Assembly: GCF_018623055.1 (NCBI RefSeq)
Contig: NZ_CP076019.1
Location: 1,364,001 to 1,428,000, forward strand
DNA: 64,000 nucleotides
Direction: 5' to 3'
Origin: Halorubrum sp. 2020YC2
GTDB taxonomy: Archaea; Halobacteriota; Halobacteria; Halobacteriales; Haloferacaceae
Part shown: positions 26,070 through 35,382 of the stretch, one piece after another
Layout: the number at the start of each line of letters is the position of its first letter
How positions within the stretch are numbered: the first letter of the stretch is position 1
The notes under the pieces: generated by a model
The model's database searches: none
The model's input: only the letters and a program-made list of their open reading frames with translations
What the model was told of the DNA's origin: nothing
Position numbers and translations under genes: made by a program

Positions 26070-26543
26070 TTAGTCGCCGCCGCTCTCGTCGGGGAGGGGA
26101 ACGGCGTCGTCAGCGCCCGACTCGTCCGTCGTGGTCTCGCCGTCGGCGTCGACGGTGATCACGGTGCAGTCGAGTTCGCCGCGGAGGAACGAGTCGATGT
26201 CGGGGTCCGAGAGCAGCTTCTGGACCATCCGCCGCCACCGACCGGCCTGCTTCGAGCCGATGACGACGACGTCGGCCCCCTCCGCGACGACCTCTTCGAG
26301 GATCGTCTCCTCGACGAGGAACCCGCGGCGGACCACGTAGCGCGCGCGGTCGATCCGGCCGATCCGCTCTTCGACGGCGCGCTTGAGGTCGCTGCGCGAG
26401 ACGCCGCCCGACTGCTGGTAGAGGTCGACGTGGAGGATCGTGAGGTCGGCGTCGCGCTCCTCGGCGACGCGGGCCGCCTCTCGGAGCGTCGCCGCCGAGT
26501 GCGACGAGGGAGGGAACCGGACCGGGACCACGACGAGCGTCAT
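26070..26543 (-). CDS. Universal stress protein (UspA family)
   Basis: A 157-residue UspA-fold protein. MTLVVVPVRFPPSSHSAATLREAARVAEERDADLTILHVDL is the N-terminal Rossmann-like unit. Near the C-terminus, VVIGSKQAGRWRRMVQKLLSDPDIDSFL replaces the ATP motif and lacks the usual glycines, so nucleotide binding is doubtful. An acidic tail ends it. Divergent from the RNase HI gene. Confidence 0.86.
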   Translation of the reverse strand: MTLVVVPVRFPPSSHSAATLREAARVAEERDADLTILHVDLYQQSGGVSRSDLKRAVEERIGRIDRARYVVRRGFLVEETILEEVVAEGADVVVIGSKQAGRWRRMVQKLLSDPDIDSFLRGELDCTVITVDADGETTTDESGADDAVPLPDESGGD

Positions 26544-26685
26544 GTCGAATCGGTGGGAGCCGGGACGTAAATACGCTGTCGGTGTGCCCGCCCGTGACCC
26601 GCGCCCGGCCCCTCGGGTTTTTGTACGCGCTGTCCAATGTGAGGGCGACGAACCGACGCGAAGCGCGCGGTTCCACCGAGATAAC

Positions 26686-27327
26686 ATGGACCAACTCCCC
26701 ACCGACAGGCTCTCGCCGCTCGCGAGCCGGGTCGACGACGTCCTCGCGCTGTACGGCTACGAGATCGGCCCCGCGATCGAGGCGATCGACGGGGCCGTGA
26801 CCGGCTACGGCGGCCTGTTCTCGCCGGGGACGAGCGACGGCGAGATCCGCGCCGCCGTCGAGGAGGTCCTCGCCGCCGGCCCGCCCTCCGAGGGCGACTC
26901 ACGGCGCTCCGGCGACCGCGACGTCGTCCTCTACGTCGACGGGAGTTCCCGCGGCAATCCGGGACCGGCCGGAGCGGGCGCCGTGATCCGGACCGAGGGC
27001 GGACCGGTCGCTCGGTTGGGGCGGCCGGTCGGCGCCAGCGCCGAGAACAACACCGCGGAGTACGCGGCCCTCCACCTCGGGTTAGAGGCGCTGGCCGCGC
27101 GCTGCGACCCGGAAACCGTCGAGGTCCGGATCGACTCGCGGACCGTGATCGACGACGTCTGGGGCGACGGCGACGGCGTCGCGGCGGCCGCGCCGTACAG
27201 GCCGGCGATCCGGGACCGCCTCGCCGCGCTGTCCGCGTGCGAGTGGACCCACCTCGTCGACAGCGACCCGAACCCGGCGGACGCCCGCGCCGCGGTCGGC
27301 GCCGACATCGCCGCGCTCGGGCCGTGA
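26686..27327 (+). CDS. rnhA: Ribonuclease HI (archaeal type)
   Basis: A 213-residue RNase HI, which cuts the RNA strand of RNA-DNA hybrids. An N-terminal helical domain of about 75 residues, found in haloarchaeal members, precedes the catalytic domain: VVLYVDGSSRGNPGPAGAGAV (D85), ASAENNTAEYAALHLGLEAL (E125), VRIDSRTVIDDVWG (D150). The last acidic site is in VDSDPNPADARA. The ATG at 26686 follows a TATA-poor region; an upstream frame extension of 80 residues is basic and not family-like. Confidence 0.92.
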   Translation: MDQLPTDRLSPLASRVDDVLALYGYEIGPAIEAIDGAVTGYGGLFSPGTSDGEIRAAVEEVLAAGPPSEGDSRRSGDRDVVLYVDGSSRGNPGPAGAGAVIRTEGGPVARLGRPVGASAENNTAEYAALHLGLEALAARCDPETVEVRIDSRTVIDDVWGDGDGVAAAAPYRPAIRDRLAALSACEWTHLVDSDPNPADARAAVGADIAALGP

Positions 27328-27347
27328 GGGCGAGTGCGAGACGGGCC

Positions 27348-27701
27348 CTACTGACCGTTCCCGTCTGACTCGGGCGATATCACGTCGTCGGGGCCCCTCG
27401 GGGCTTCGAGCCGGACGGCGTGACGCGTGTGTCGCGCGTGCGACTCCGCCCAGCGACGCGCGGACCGCTCCGAGAGGAACCGCTCGCCGTCCGGGCACCG
27501 CTGACACCGGCCCACCCACGGGGTCACGTCGTCCGGGTAGTGACCGGTGTGGCGCTCGTGGTCGAGCGCGAACTGCTCTATTGCGTGGCCGCCCGCGTCG
27601 AGGTCGTCGACCTCGCGGTCGAGCGTCCACTCGCGGCCGCACCGCTCGCACGAGACGGTCGGTGCCTCCCGGTCGTCGTTCGAAAAGCCGTCGTCGCTCA
27701 C
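27348..27701 (-). CDS. Haloarchaeal zinc-finger-like protein
   Basis: A 117-residue protein with two cysteine pairs, VSCERCGREW near 18 and GRCQRCPDG near 65, spaced as a four-cysteine zinc site, and histidine-rich helices between and after them (DHERHTGHYPDD; SHARHTRHAV). Unknown function; the fold may bind nucleic acid. Overlapping no neighbour, it converges with rnhA. Confidence 0.72.
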   Translation of the reverse strand: MSDDGFSNDDREAPTVSCERCGREWTLDREVDDLDAGGHAIEQFALDHERHTGHYPDDVTPWVGRCQRCPDGERFLSERSARRWAESHARHTRHAVRLEAPRGPDDVISPESDGNGQ

Positions 27702-27759
27702 GGGCGCGTTTCGGGCCGCAACTACTTGAACGCCGACGCCGCGGCGGCCCCCGGCCGCC

Positions 27760-28812
27760 TCACAGCGCCGGCGGCTCGCCGCGGCCGATCACGATCTCCT
27801 GTCCCTCGACGTCCTCCAAGGCGGCGACGCGCCCGCCGATCTCGACGCGGCCGTCCTCCGTTTCGACGACCAGCGACGCCACCTCCTCGGTGTCGACGAA
27901 CGCCACGTCGACGACCTTCCCGCGGACGGTCACGTCGGCCCCCGTCTCGATGTCGCGCCCCTCGACGGTCGCGTAGAACTCCTCGCCGTCGAACTCGCGG
28001 ACGTCCTTCACCGCGCGGCGGATCGAGGCGTAGCGGCGCGGGAAGGGCCGCTCCTCGCCGTCGGCGGCGAGCGTCTCGGCGGTCGTCCAGAGGACCGTGC
28101 CGAAGAAGCCCGAGACGAGGAAGCCGAGCGCGGAGCGGTTGAAGATGACGCCGTAGCGCTCGCGGTCGTCGCGCAGGGCGTCCTGGGTGGCGTACACGGA
28201 GTACTCCCCGTCCCCGACCGCGAGGACTGGCGTGGTGATCCCGCGGCGGGCGCGCGCGATGGTCGAGACTTCGAGGTAGTCGAACTCGGCCGGGTCGGGC
28301 GCGTTCGAGGCCGGCGTGACGAGCAGTTCGACGCTGACGCCCGCGGCGACCTTCGCGGCGAGTTCGTCGCGGAACCGACGGAGGAGCCCCGGGGTGAGCG
28401 AGACGGCGAGCTCGTACTCCGCGTTCTCGATCACCTCTTCGAGGTACCGGAGGATAGTCGAGCGCGACTTCACGAGCGACACCGCCTCGGTCTCGCGGGT
28501 CGGCGCGGTGTAGCGGGCCTCCAGCTCGTCGACCATCTCCGCGAACGACGAGCGCAGGTCACCGAAGGCGTCCTCGGGGTCGACGGCGACGATCTTCATC
28601 GGCCGCGACTCGCGGAGTTCGACGAGGCCGCGGTCCGAGAGGCTCCGAACGGTGTCGTACACGCGCGGCTGCGGGATGTCCGTCCGGTCGGCGATGTCGC
28701 TCGCCGTCAGTTCGCCGTGTTCCAACACCGCGAGGTACGCGTCTATCTCGTATTCCCCGAGGTTGAATCGGTCTCCGACCCGGTCGAGCGTGTCCCGGAG
28801 ATCGTCTGTCAT
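27760..28812 (-). CDS. TrmB-family transcriptional regulator
   Basis: A 350-residue TrmB regulator, the class that senses sugars in archaea. Residues 1-75 are the winged helix ([39 protein letters not shown]). A short helical linker and the TrmB effector domain follow ([29 protein letters not shown]). The C-terminal 90 residues are beta-rich ([22 protein letters not shown]), as in the long form that binds ligand. A TAGTAAAAAG box on the minus strand (28841-28850) is about 30 bases before the ATG. Confidence 0.93.
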   Translation of the reverse strand: MTDDLRDTLDRVGDRFNLGEYEIDAYLAVLEHGELTASDIADRTDIPQPRVYDTVRSLSDRGLVELRESRPMKIVAVDPEDAFGDLRSSFAEMVDELEARYTAPTRETEAVSLVKSRSTILRYLEEVIENAEYELAVSLTPGLLRRFRDELAAKVAAGVSVELLVTPASNAPDPAEFDYLEVSTIARARRGITTPVLAVGDGEYSVYATQDALRDDRERYGVIFNRSALGFLVSGFFGTVLWTTAETLAADGEERPFPRRYASIRRAVKDVREFDGEEFYATVEGRDIETGADVTVRGKVVDVAFVDTEEVASLVVETEDGRVEIGGRVAALEDVEGQEIVIGRGEPPAL

Positions 28813-28835
28813 ATCGGGAGAACGGGGGCGGGGGT

Positions 28836-28850
28836 TATAGCTTTTTACTA
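28836..28850 (-). promoter_or_regulatory. TATA-like box of the trmB-family gene
   Basis: The minus-strand sequence TAGTAAAAAGCTATA overlaps two candidate TATA boxes 24-38 bases before the ATG at 28812. Confidence 0.6.
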
Positions 28851-28908
28851 TGGGACGAGTTGTACGCGTTTTCAGAGTCCGGTTTCGTCCCCGACCGCCG
28901 TCGGCCGG

Positions 28909-29656
28909 TCACATGTACATGCGGTCGTAGCTCCCCTCCGGCTCCCGCTCTTCCATCCGTTCGGCAAGATCCTCGTAGCGACGCCGGATCTCCGCCGCGA
29001 ACGCCTCCAGCGGGGCCGCGTCGACGCCGAGTTCGTATATCTCGTTCGCGGTGTCGACAAGCCGCACCGCGGCGTCGACGTCGGGCGCCTGCGCGTGGAC
29101 CGGGTGACGAGCACGCCGACGCCGAGGGCGACTCGAGGCCGCGTTCGAGCAGCCCGGCGTTCGTCCCGTCGAGGAAGCCGGACTCCATCGCGGGGACCTC
29201 GACCCCGTCGCCCAAGCGCGCCGCGCGGTAGTCCTCGGTGGCGACGTGGAACGTCCGGTGGGCGTCCGGACCGTGCGCCACGGGGACGCCCGCCAACACC
29301 GCGACCTCTTCGACCCCGTTCGCCTCGGTCCAGTCGAGGAGCGCGTCCGCGAGCCGTTCGCCGGCCATCGGCGGGACGAACTGCTCCGCGACCAGCACGG
29401 TGACGTCGAGGTCCGGCGCGGAGTACAGCCGGATCGGGTGCCGGGGGGCTCCCTTGGTGAACGGCGTGATCGACGGGAGCCCGCCGACCCGGACGTGCCC
29501 CGTCTCCGCGAGGTCGAGGTCGTCGACGAGGTAGTCGACGGCGGTGAGGCCGGCGAGTCCGAACGACGAGAACCCGACGATGACCGTCGCTCCCGGCCGC
29601 GAGTCGTGTTCGACGCCGAAGCTCGGTCCCCTCGTATCCGCGGGCGGTCGCGACAT
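28909..29656 (-). pseudogene. Proteasome assembly chaperone (PAC2) family gene, frameshifted
   Basis: The first frame (from 29656) gives PAC2-family blocks: GATVIVGFSSFGLAGLTAVDYLVDDL, VRVGGLPSITPFTKGAPRHP, VAVLAGVPV and MESGFLDGTNAGLLERGLES. Near 29100-29118 the reading frame breaks. The family continuation (VHAQAPDVDAAVRLVDTANEIYELGVD... ending DRMYM at 28909) is in another frame. Adding one base in each of two places (GCG_TCGGC and ACC_CGG) restores a continuous GVLVTPVHAQAP. PAC2 proteins act as proteasome-assembly or ATP-grasp-like chaperones. Real inactivation and a pair of sequencing errors are both possible. Confidence 0.8.
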
Positions 29657-29824
29657 ACTCCTCCTTCGCTCAGCCGCGTGATAGTGGTTGTCCCCGCCGC
29701 GGTCGGTTCGCCGCGACCGCGTCCGTCCTCGTCCGTCGCGATCGGATAGCCGGGTCCGAACCCGAGGCCGCCCGGACGCCCGCGGGGAGAAACGCTTTTT
29801 CGGGTGGCCGACGGCGAATCCGCT

Positions 29825-30859
29825 ATGGTCTCTCCGGAGGCGCCGGCGGTCCCGGGGGTCGTCTCGCGGCTCACCGACATCGCTTCCGGACTCGGTGACC
29901 TCCCGGGAGCGAGCCTCCTGACGGTCCTCGCGTCGGTCGCGCTCGGCGTCGTCGTCGCCAACTTCATCGTTCGACTGATCGGGCGCCCGGTGGCGCGCCG
30001 CGTGTCGCGACAGAGCGTCGCACAGACGATCGTCCGCGGGGTGCGGGTGGGAACGATCGCGGCCGCGCTGTTCGTCGGACTCAACGCCGTCGGGTTCCAG
30101 TTCGCGGACCTCCTCCTCGGGACGGCGGTGTTCTCGGCCGTCATCGGTATCATCCTCGCGCCGCTCGTGGGGAACTTCATCAACGGCGTGTTCATCCTCG
30201 CGGACCAGCCGTTCGAGATCGGCGACATGATCCAGTTAGAGGACGGGACGACCGGGTTCGTCGAGGACATCACGATCCGGTACACGAAGATATTCACCCT
30301 CGATAACACGTTTCTCGTGGTGCCGAACGGGGCGATGCGCGAGCGCGACGTGACGAACTTCTCGGCGGAGGACGAGCGGACCCGTCGGTCGATCGACGTC
30401 TTGGTCACCTACAGCAGCGACGTCTCGGAGGCCCGGCGGCTCGTCGAGCGCGCGGCGCGCGACAGCGAGGCCGTCATCGACGGCGGCCCCGACATCCGCA
30501 TCGGCGTGGCGCGGTACATGGCGGGCCCCGACTGCCGGATCCACGAGTTCGGCGACAACGGGGTCCTGCTGCGGCTCCGCTACTGGGTGAAAAAGCCCTA
30601 CAAGCTGGCGAAGGTCCAGTCGGAGGTGAACACGAGGATCCGCGAGCGGTTCGCGGAGGCGGACGTCGAGATGGCGTACCCGCACCGGCACCTCGTCTTC
30701 GACGACACCTCCGGCGTCGCCCGCGTCGACACCGGCTCCGACTCGGCGGAAGTCGCTGCGGCCGATCCGGCCGCGGGCGACGCGGTGGCCCCCGCGAACT
30801 CCGTCGACGAGGCCTCCGACGCCGCGGACTCCGCCGGCGACGAGGGCCGGGATCGGTGA
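29825..30859 (+). CDS. Small-conductance mechanosensitive channel (MscS family)
   Basis: A 344-residue membrane channel that relieves osmotic down-shock. Three N-terminal helices (about 32-50, 75-95 and 100-122) lead into the pore-lining segment with FSAVIGIILAPLVGNFINGVFILADQPFEIGDMIQL, the MscS signature. A beta domain (RYTKIFTLDNTFLVVPNG) and the cytoplasmic vestibule follow, then an acidic tail (280-344). The ATG at 29825 is preceded by a TTTTTCG box about 27 bases upstream. Confidence 0.93.
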   Translation: MVSPEAPAVPGVVSRLTDIASGLGDLPGASLLTVLASVALGVVVANFIVRLIGRPVARRVSRQSVAQTIVRGVRVGTIAAALFVGLNAVGFQFADLLLGTAVFSAVIGIILAPLVGNFINGVFILADQPFEIGDMIQLEDGTTGFVEDITIRYTKIFTLDNTFLVVPNGAMRERDVTNFSAEDERTRRSIDVLVTYSSDVSEARRLVERAARDSEAVIDGGPDIRIGVARYMAGPDCRIHEFGDNGVLLRLRYWVKKPYKLAKVQSEVNTRIRERFAEADVEMAYPHRHLVFDDTSGVARVDTGSDSAEVAAADPAAGDAVAPANSVDEASDAADSAGDEGRDR

Positions 30860-30903
30860 CCGGATCGGAACCCTGATAGAGCGCGCCCGGCGTTTACGTA
30901 CTA

Positions 30904-32574
30904 GTGAGCGACAAGCCCGCTTCCGACCCGGACGACCCCTCCGACGGCGGTCCGCCCGACGGACGCGGCGACGGTCCGCCTGACGGACGCGGCGACGGTC
31001 CGCCTGACGGACGCGACGGTCCCCCGAGCGATCCCGCCGGCGACCCGCCCGGCGATCCGGGCGACGACGGGCCCCTCGACGACGAGTCGATCACCGAGGG
31101 GAGCCTCCTCCGGCCGCTGTTCCGCCTCGCGTGGCCGATCGTCGTCATCCAGCTGTTACAGGTGACGTACAACATCGTCGACACCCTCTACCTCGGCCGG
31201 CTCTCGGCGGAGGCCGTCGGCGCGATCAGCCTCGCGTTCCCCCTCATCTTCCTGCTGATCGCGGTCGCGGGCGGCTTCACGACCGCGGGCGCGATCCTCG
31301 TCGCGCAGTACACCGGCGCCGACGGCGACGGGTCGGCGGGGCTCGTCGCGGGACAGACGATCTTCACCGTCTCGGTGCTGTCCGTGCTGATCGGGATCGG
31401 CGGCTACTTCTACACCCGTCCCGCCCTCGAGATCCTGCCGAGCGACGCGGACACCGCGGCGACCGTGATCCCGCTCGCGGCCGACTACATGGAGGTCATC
31501 TTCGCCGGGATCCCCCTGATGTTCGGCTTCTTCGTCTTCTCGGCGCTGATGCGCGGCTACGGCGACACCCGGACGCCGATGGCGGTCATGTTCGTCTCCG
31601 TCCTCCTGAACGTCCTCTTGGACCCGTTCTTCATCTTCGGGTTCGACGGGAACCCGCTGTTCGAGTGGCTCGCAGCGGTGCCGGGCCTCGCCGCGCTCGA
31701 CCTGATCGCGCTGGAGGCGACTCTGCTCTCCGCGACGGGGGTCACGGGGATCGGCATTCAGGGCGCCGCGCTCGCGACGATCCTCTCGCGCGGCGTCGCG
31801 ACCGCCATCGGCCTCTGGATCCTGTTCGGGACGGGCTACGGCCCCGACGTAACCTTCGGCCACCTCGTCCCCGACCTCGATTTCATCCGCGACATCTTCC
31901 GGCTCGGCCTCCCCTCCAGCGTCGAGCAGACGACGAGCGCGCTCGCGATGATCACGCTCACGGCGATGATCGTCACGTTCTCGCCGCCCGTCGTCGCCGC
32001 CTACGGACTCGGGAACCGGCTCATCTCGCTCGTCTTCCTGCCCGCGATGGGACTCGGCCGCGCCATCGACACGATGGTCGGGCAGAACCTCGGCGCGAAC
32101 CGCGCAGACCGCGCCGGCAAGGCGGTGAAGTTCGCGGCCACGACCGGCGCGGGCGTCATGTTCCTCGTCGCGGTCGTCGCCGTCGCGTTCACCGAGCCGA
32201 TCGTCGGGGCGTTCCTCGGCGACGTGCCGGACGCGCCCGCGACGATCGGCCACGCGGTCGAGTACGTCCGAATCCGCTCGGTGGAGTTCGCCTTCATCGG
32301 CGTCTCGCAGGTAATCCTCGGGGCGTTCCGCGGCGCGGGCAACACGAAGACCGCGATGGTCATCTCGATCCTCACCCTCTGGGTGGGCCGGGTCGCGAGC
32401 GTGGCGTACCTCGTGTTCGTCGCCGGGTGGGGCGAGACGGGGGTCTGGGTCGGCATGGCGCTCGGGAACGTCCTCGGCGCGGTCGTCGGCGTCGCGTGGT
32501 TCTCGCGCGGCACGTGGACCGAGCGGTACATCGACGACCCGGACCCCGGCGTGGATCCCGTGGGTGACGACTGA
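30904..32574 (+). CDS. MATE-family multidrug/toxin efflux transporter
   Basis: A 556-residue MATE exporter with 12 predicted helices, driving extrusion by Na+ or H+. Homology starts at LLRPLFRLAWPIVVIQLLQ (about 65) with NIVDTLYLGRLS; internal halves are related, the second starting at DIFRLGLPSSVEQTTSAL. The first 60 residues are an acidic leader containing tandem DGRGDGPP units. The GTG at 30904 starts it, 44 bases after mscS. Substrate unknown. Confidence 0.93.
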   Translation: MSDKPASDPDDPSDGGPPDGRGDGPPDGRGDGPPDGRDGPPSDPAGDPPGDPGDDGPLDDESITEGSLLRPLFRLAWPIVVIQLLQVTYNIVDTLYLGRLSAEAVGAISLAFPLIFLLIAVAGGFTTAGAILVAQYTGADGDGSAGLVAGQTIFTVSVLSVLIGIGGYFYTRPALEILPSDADTAATVIPLAADYMEVIFAGIPLMFGFFVFSALMRGYGDTRTPMAVMFVSVLLNVLLDPFFIFGFDGNPLFEWLAAVPGLAALDLIALEATLLSATGVTGIGIQGAALATILSRGVATAIGLWILFGTGYGPDVTFGHLVPDLDFIRDIFRLGLPSSVEQTTSALAMITLTAMIVTFSPPVVAAYGLGNRLISLVFLPAMGLGRAIDTMVGQNLGANRADRAGKAVKFAATTGAGVMFLVAVVAVAFTEPIVGAFLGDVPDAPATIGHAVEYVRIRSVEFAFIGVSQVILGAFRGAGNTKTAMVISILTLWVGRVASVAYLVFVAGWGETGVWVGMALGNVLGAVVGVAWFSRGTWTERYIDDPDPGVDPVGDD

Positions 32575-32685
32575 CGCCCCGGATCCGTTGTGATCCGTCA
32601 CAAGTGAGATATTCCGGCCCAATCGCGCTCAGTACAGACGTAGCGACGAGCGATTGCGGGAGTAGGTGTAGTCCGTTGTGAGGCC

Positions 32686-33090
32686 ATTTATAAGTAGAAT
32701 TGCGGTGTTGCCGGCGGCTGTTTATAAGCGGCTGGCGCTGCTGCGGTGAACGTCTTCAAAGCCCCAGTCGCGACGGCTCGCGCGCCTTGCTGTGCTCCTC
32801 GCTCGGTCGCTGTCGCTCCCTCGCTGCGGTGTCGCCGGCGGCTTCGCCGCCGGCTGCCCGTGGCGCGTAGCGCCACACTGCTTGCTGCGGCGTGCTTCGC
32901 CCTCGCGACTGCCCCTTTGAGTCCTACCCCACCCCGCACCACCCCGCACCGCCCCGCACCGCCCCGCACCTCACGCCTCCCCAGCCTCGTCGCTGGCGGC
33001 TGGCGCCGCCAGCGACTCCCTCGCGGGCTGACTCGCGGCCGCCGGTGGCGGCCGGTCGCAGGCGCGCCACCGCACTCTGCTTTTATAAAC
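32686..33090 (-). repeat. TATA-flanked structured element, copy C
   Basis: On the minus strand: TATA 33081-33090; GCGGTGGCGCG; a perfect 12-bp hairpin (32989-33000 with 33005-33016) with a 4-nt loop; GAGGCTGGGGAGGCGTGAGG; a CCCCGCACC-repeat expansion (GGTGCGGGG units); TAGGACTCAAAGGGGC; an enlarged fourth stem region with two extra hairpins (GGCGGC/GCCGCC); GCGACTGGGGCTTTG; then a 57-bp module with TATA near 32720-32727. A further TATA-like box is at 32686-32695. The upstream gene on the same strand ends 178 bases away. Confidence 0.82.
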
Positions 33091-33231
33091 GCTCGGCACC
33101 GTCACTCACGGCTATTTAAACACCGGCTCATCGCCATCGATCTGCGATACTCACTCCCTCACTCGATCAAGAAGCGCTCTTCAGCGACCAGCCGTTTCGG
33201 GCGGATATATATCTGAAGAAGGCATTTCAAC

Positions 33232-33249
33232 GGAGCCGACGCTCCGTGT
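33232..33249. terminator. Possible terminator hairpin 3' of the small CxxC protein gene
   Basis: ACGGAGC and GCTCCGT form a 7-bp stem with a 4-nt loop, 19 bases after the minus-strand stop at 33268, followed on that strand by TTGAAAT. It may end that transcript, but archaeal terminators are mostly T-tracts, so this is weak. Confidence 0.3.
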
Positions 33250-33267
33250 AACCGATCGCCTGTGCGT

Positions 33268-33495
33268 TCAGTGCCGAAACAGGTACACCGCGTCGCCGTC
33301 GCGCAGCAGACAGAAGCGCGCGCCGTCGTTCTCGGGGAACGTCGTCCCGGTCTGTCGCGTGACGAACAACCGCGAGAAGGCGTCGTCGCACACCGGACAC
33401 GGCATCGCCTCGCGGTTCTCCCAGAGGCTCGTCGCGCCCGAATCGCGGAGCTGTTTCAGCTCGTGACGGTGGTCGTGAACGTCGAACTCGGCCAT
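33268..33495 (-). CDS. Small haloarchaeal CxxC protein
   Basis: A 75-residue protein. MAEFDVHDHRHELKQLRDSG begins with a His/Asp-rich helix; AMPCPVCDDAFSRLFVTRQ carries a CPVC pair and a third cysteine (RFCLL) follows, which could form a metal site with histidines. Similar small proteins are scattered through haloarchaea (some labelled 'flagella cluster protein'); role unknown. Copy C of the dispersed element lies downstream. Confidence 0.75.
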   Translation of the reverse strand: MAEFDVHDHRHELKQLRDSGATSLWENREAMPCPVCDDAFSRLFVTRQTGTTFPENDGARFCLLRDGDAVYLFRH

Positions 33496-33560
33496 ACGCG
33501 GGAGTTCGCCCGCGGGGTGTTGAACGTGTCCTCGCGAGTCTCAGTTCGGAGAACGCGCGG

Positions 33561-34762
33561 TCAGTTTCCGACCCGCAATGGCTGCGCCTCCCCGTAGGTG
33601 AGCGTGCGCCACACCCACTCGACGGGCCCGAACCGGAAGTAGCGCAGCCAGAGCACGGAGAGGACGATCTGGCCCGCCCAGATCCCGACCACGATCCCCA
33701 TCGCCTCGAACCGGCTCACGTAGCCGAACAGCCCCAGCCCGTGCCCGTAGAATATCGTCGTCGCGACGACCGTCTGGAGCAGGTAGTTCGTGAACGCGGT
33801 CCGGCCGACCGCGGCGAGGGCGCGCGTCACGATTCCCTCGCCGCGCCAGCGGACGAACAGGGTGATCAGGCCGACGTAGCCGCCCGCGACGAGGAGGCTC
33901 CCGACGTAGTTGAACTGCCGCCAGTACAGCGCGGCGCCCGCGCTCCAGTCGTTCGCCTCGATGTACGCGACGCCCGCGACGACGATACCGACGCCGACGA
34001 CGCCGCCCGCGACGAGCCGGCGGTAGAACGCGGTCGACCGCTCGCCGGTCAGCACCCCCGCTTGTACAGCGCCATGCCGAGCAGCATGACGCCGCCGACC
34101 CGCCAGAAGCTCGACCCGATGAACCCGGAGGTCTGTCGCTGGAACGACGAGCCGACGCGGTGGCTCATCTGGTCGAGCCACCCCCCGCGGTAGGCGGCCA
34201 CCTCCTGTCGGATCGCGGCCTCAGCCGGCATCCACTGGCCGGCGAGCGCCTCGCCGCCGATCGACACCGCCGCGAACAGTTCGAGCGCGGGGATGAAAAG
34301 CAGGAATATCCCGGCCAGCCCGGCGAGCCGGCGCGCGTCGAGGTCGCGGACGAAGAGGAGGAAGATCCCGGTCAGCCCGTACGCGACGAGGATGTCGCCG
34401 TACCACAGCAGGTACGCGTGGAGGAGCCCGACCGCGATCAGCACCGCGGTCCGGCGGAGGTGGAGCCGGACGGCGTCTTGGCCCTTCTCCTCTTTGCTCT
34501 CGATGAACATGAGGACGCCCGCGCCGAACAGCGCGGAGAATATCGTGATGAACTTCGACTGCGCGAACACGTGGCCGACGAACCACGTCCAGTAGTTGAG
34601 CCCGCTGAACTCCCCGTACACGTTGGGGTTGAGCAGGGTCTGCTCCGGCATCGAGAAGACGCGGATGTTGATGACGAGGATGCCGAGCAGCGCGAACCCC
34701 CGGAGCGCGTCAAGACTGGTGATCCGTTCGGAGGGCGGCGTCGGGCCGGAATCGCGGGTCAC
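33561..34762 (-). pseudogene. DUF418-family membrane protein gene, frameshifted
   Basis: A YeiB/DUF418-type protein of about 400 residues: ERITSLDALRGFALLGILVINI, then helices, SSFWRVGGVMLLGMALYKRG, where the frame meets a stop at 34049. The continuation (VLTGERSTAFYRRLVAGGVVGV... NYVGSLLVAGGY, AAVGRTAFTNYLLQTVVATTIFYG, FGPVEWVWRTLTYG) is in the next frame down to 33561. One added G in the 5-G run near 34052 joins the two halves perfectly. This is either a homopolymer sequencing error or a recent slippage mutation. Family function is unknown (transport-like). Confidence 0.82.
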
Positions 34763-35057
34763 GAGTTGTCCGACGGAAGTGCGCCCAGCACCGAATAGGT
34801 TCCCATCGCGGACGCGGTCGCCGGGGGTCGGGGCGGGCGTCGTCGAGGGTCGGGACGGGCGTCAGCGCCCGGCAGGCCCGTCGGCTTCGACCGACTCTGT
34901 TACTTCTGTTGAAACACTCTTCAGACGGAGTCTCGCCTGAAACAGTCGGTCGATGAGAGCTGTCCGTCTCCCGTCGTTACACCGTGCGACGGGAGCGGAC
35001 AGCGACTTTCCCGTTTCACCAACATGACGAGTTCGTCGGTAGCGGAACCGAAACACA
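34763..35057. other. Intergenic stretch without a supported gene
   Basis: Between the DUF418 gene and a small membrane protein. On the minus strand two short frames begin at the end of the small membrane gene: one starts in its TGATG overlap (45 codons), another at a GTG at 35056 (64 codons). Neither has recognisable homology. Base composition is somewhat lower in GC than the surroundings from 34880 on. Confidence 0.5.
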
Positions 35058-35261
35058 TCAGGATGAGAGCCATGCGTATGTCTGGATAGCGCCGAACAAC
35101 AGCGCGAGTATCCCGTTTTCGACGAGCAATAAGAGGTTGTCTGCCAGCACCGTCCGGGTGACTACAGCGAGAATACCGAATCCCGTTGCCAGCACCAGAT
35201 TGTATTTTGCGAACGCTGCCCAGCAGTCCTGATCGAGCTCAATGAGACCATCGCTACCCAT
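35058..35261 (-). CDS. Small two-helix membrane protein
   Basis: A 67-residue protein with two hydrophobic helices (about 18-37, YNLVLATGFGILAVVTRTVL; and 44-62, LLVENGILALLFGAIQTYAW) after an acidic N-terminus. No recognised domain. Its codon use is less GC-biased than neighbours, as is the surrounding 34.9-35.4 kb stretch. Its stop overlaps an ATG of a 45-codon frame, which might be coupled. Confidence 0.65.
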   Translation of the reverse strand: MGSDGLIELDQDCWAAFAKYNLVLATGFGILAVVTRTVLADNLLLLVENGILALLFGAIQTYAWLSS

Positions 35262-35382
35262 ACGTGCCGCTCGTCCTCAGCGGTGACAAATGGTAGGATT
35301 GAGGAGGCCGAGCAGCCTGTAGTCTCGGTACGTGGACTGTATTGAGCGGGATCGGGAGAGAATTTATTTTCTGTAGCGGATG

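Noticed and set aside
34862-35056. A 64-residue minus-strand frame after the small membrane gene.
   Set aside because: No homology recognised; basic; competes with a second frame in the same place.
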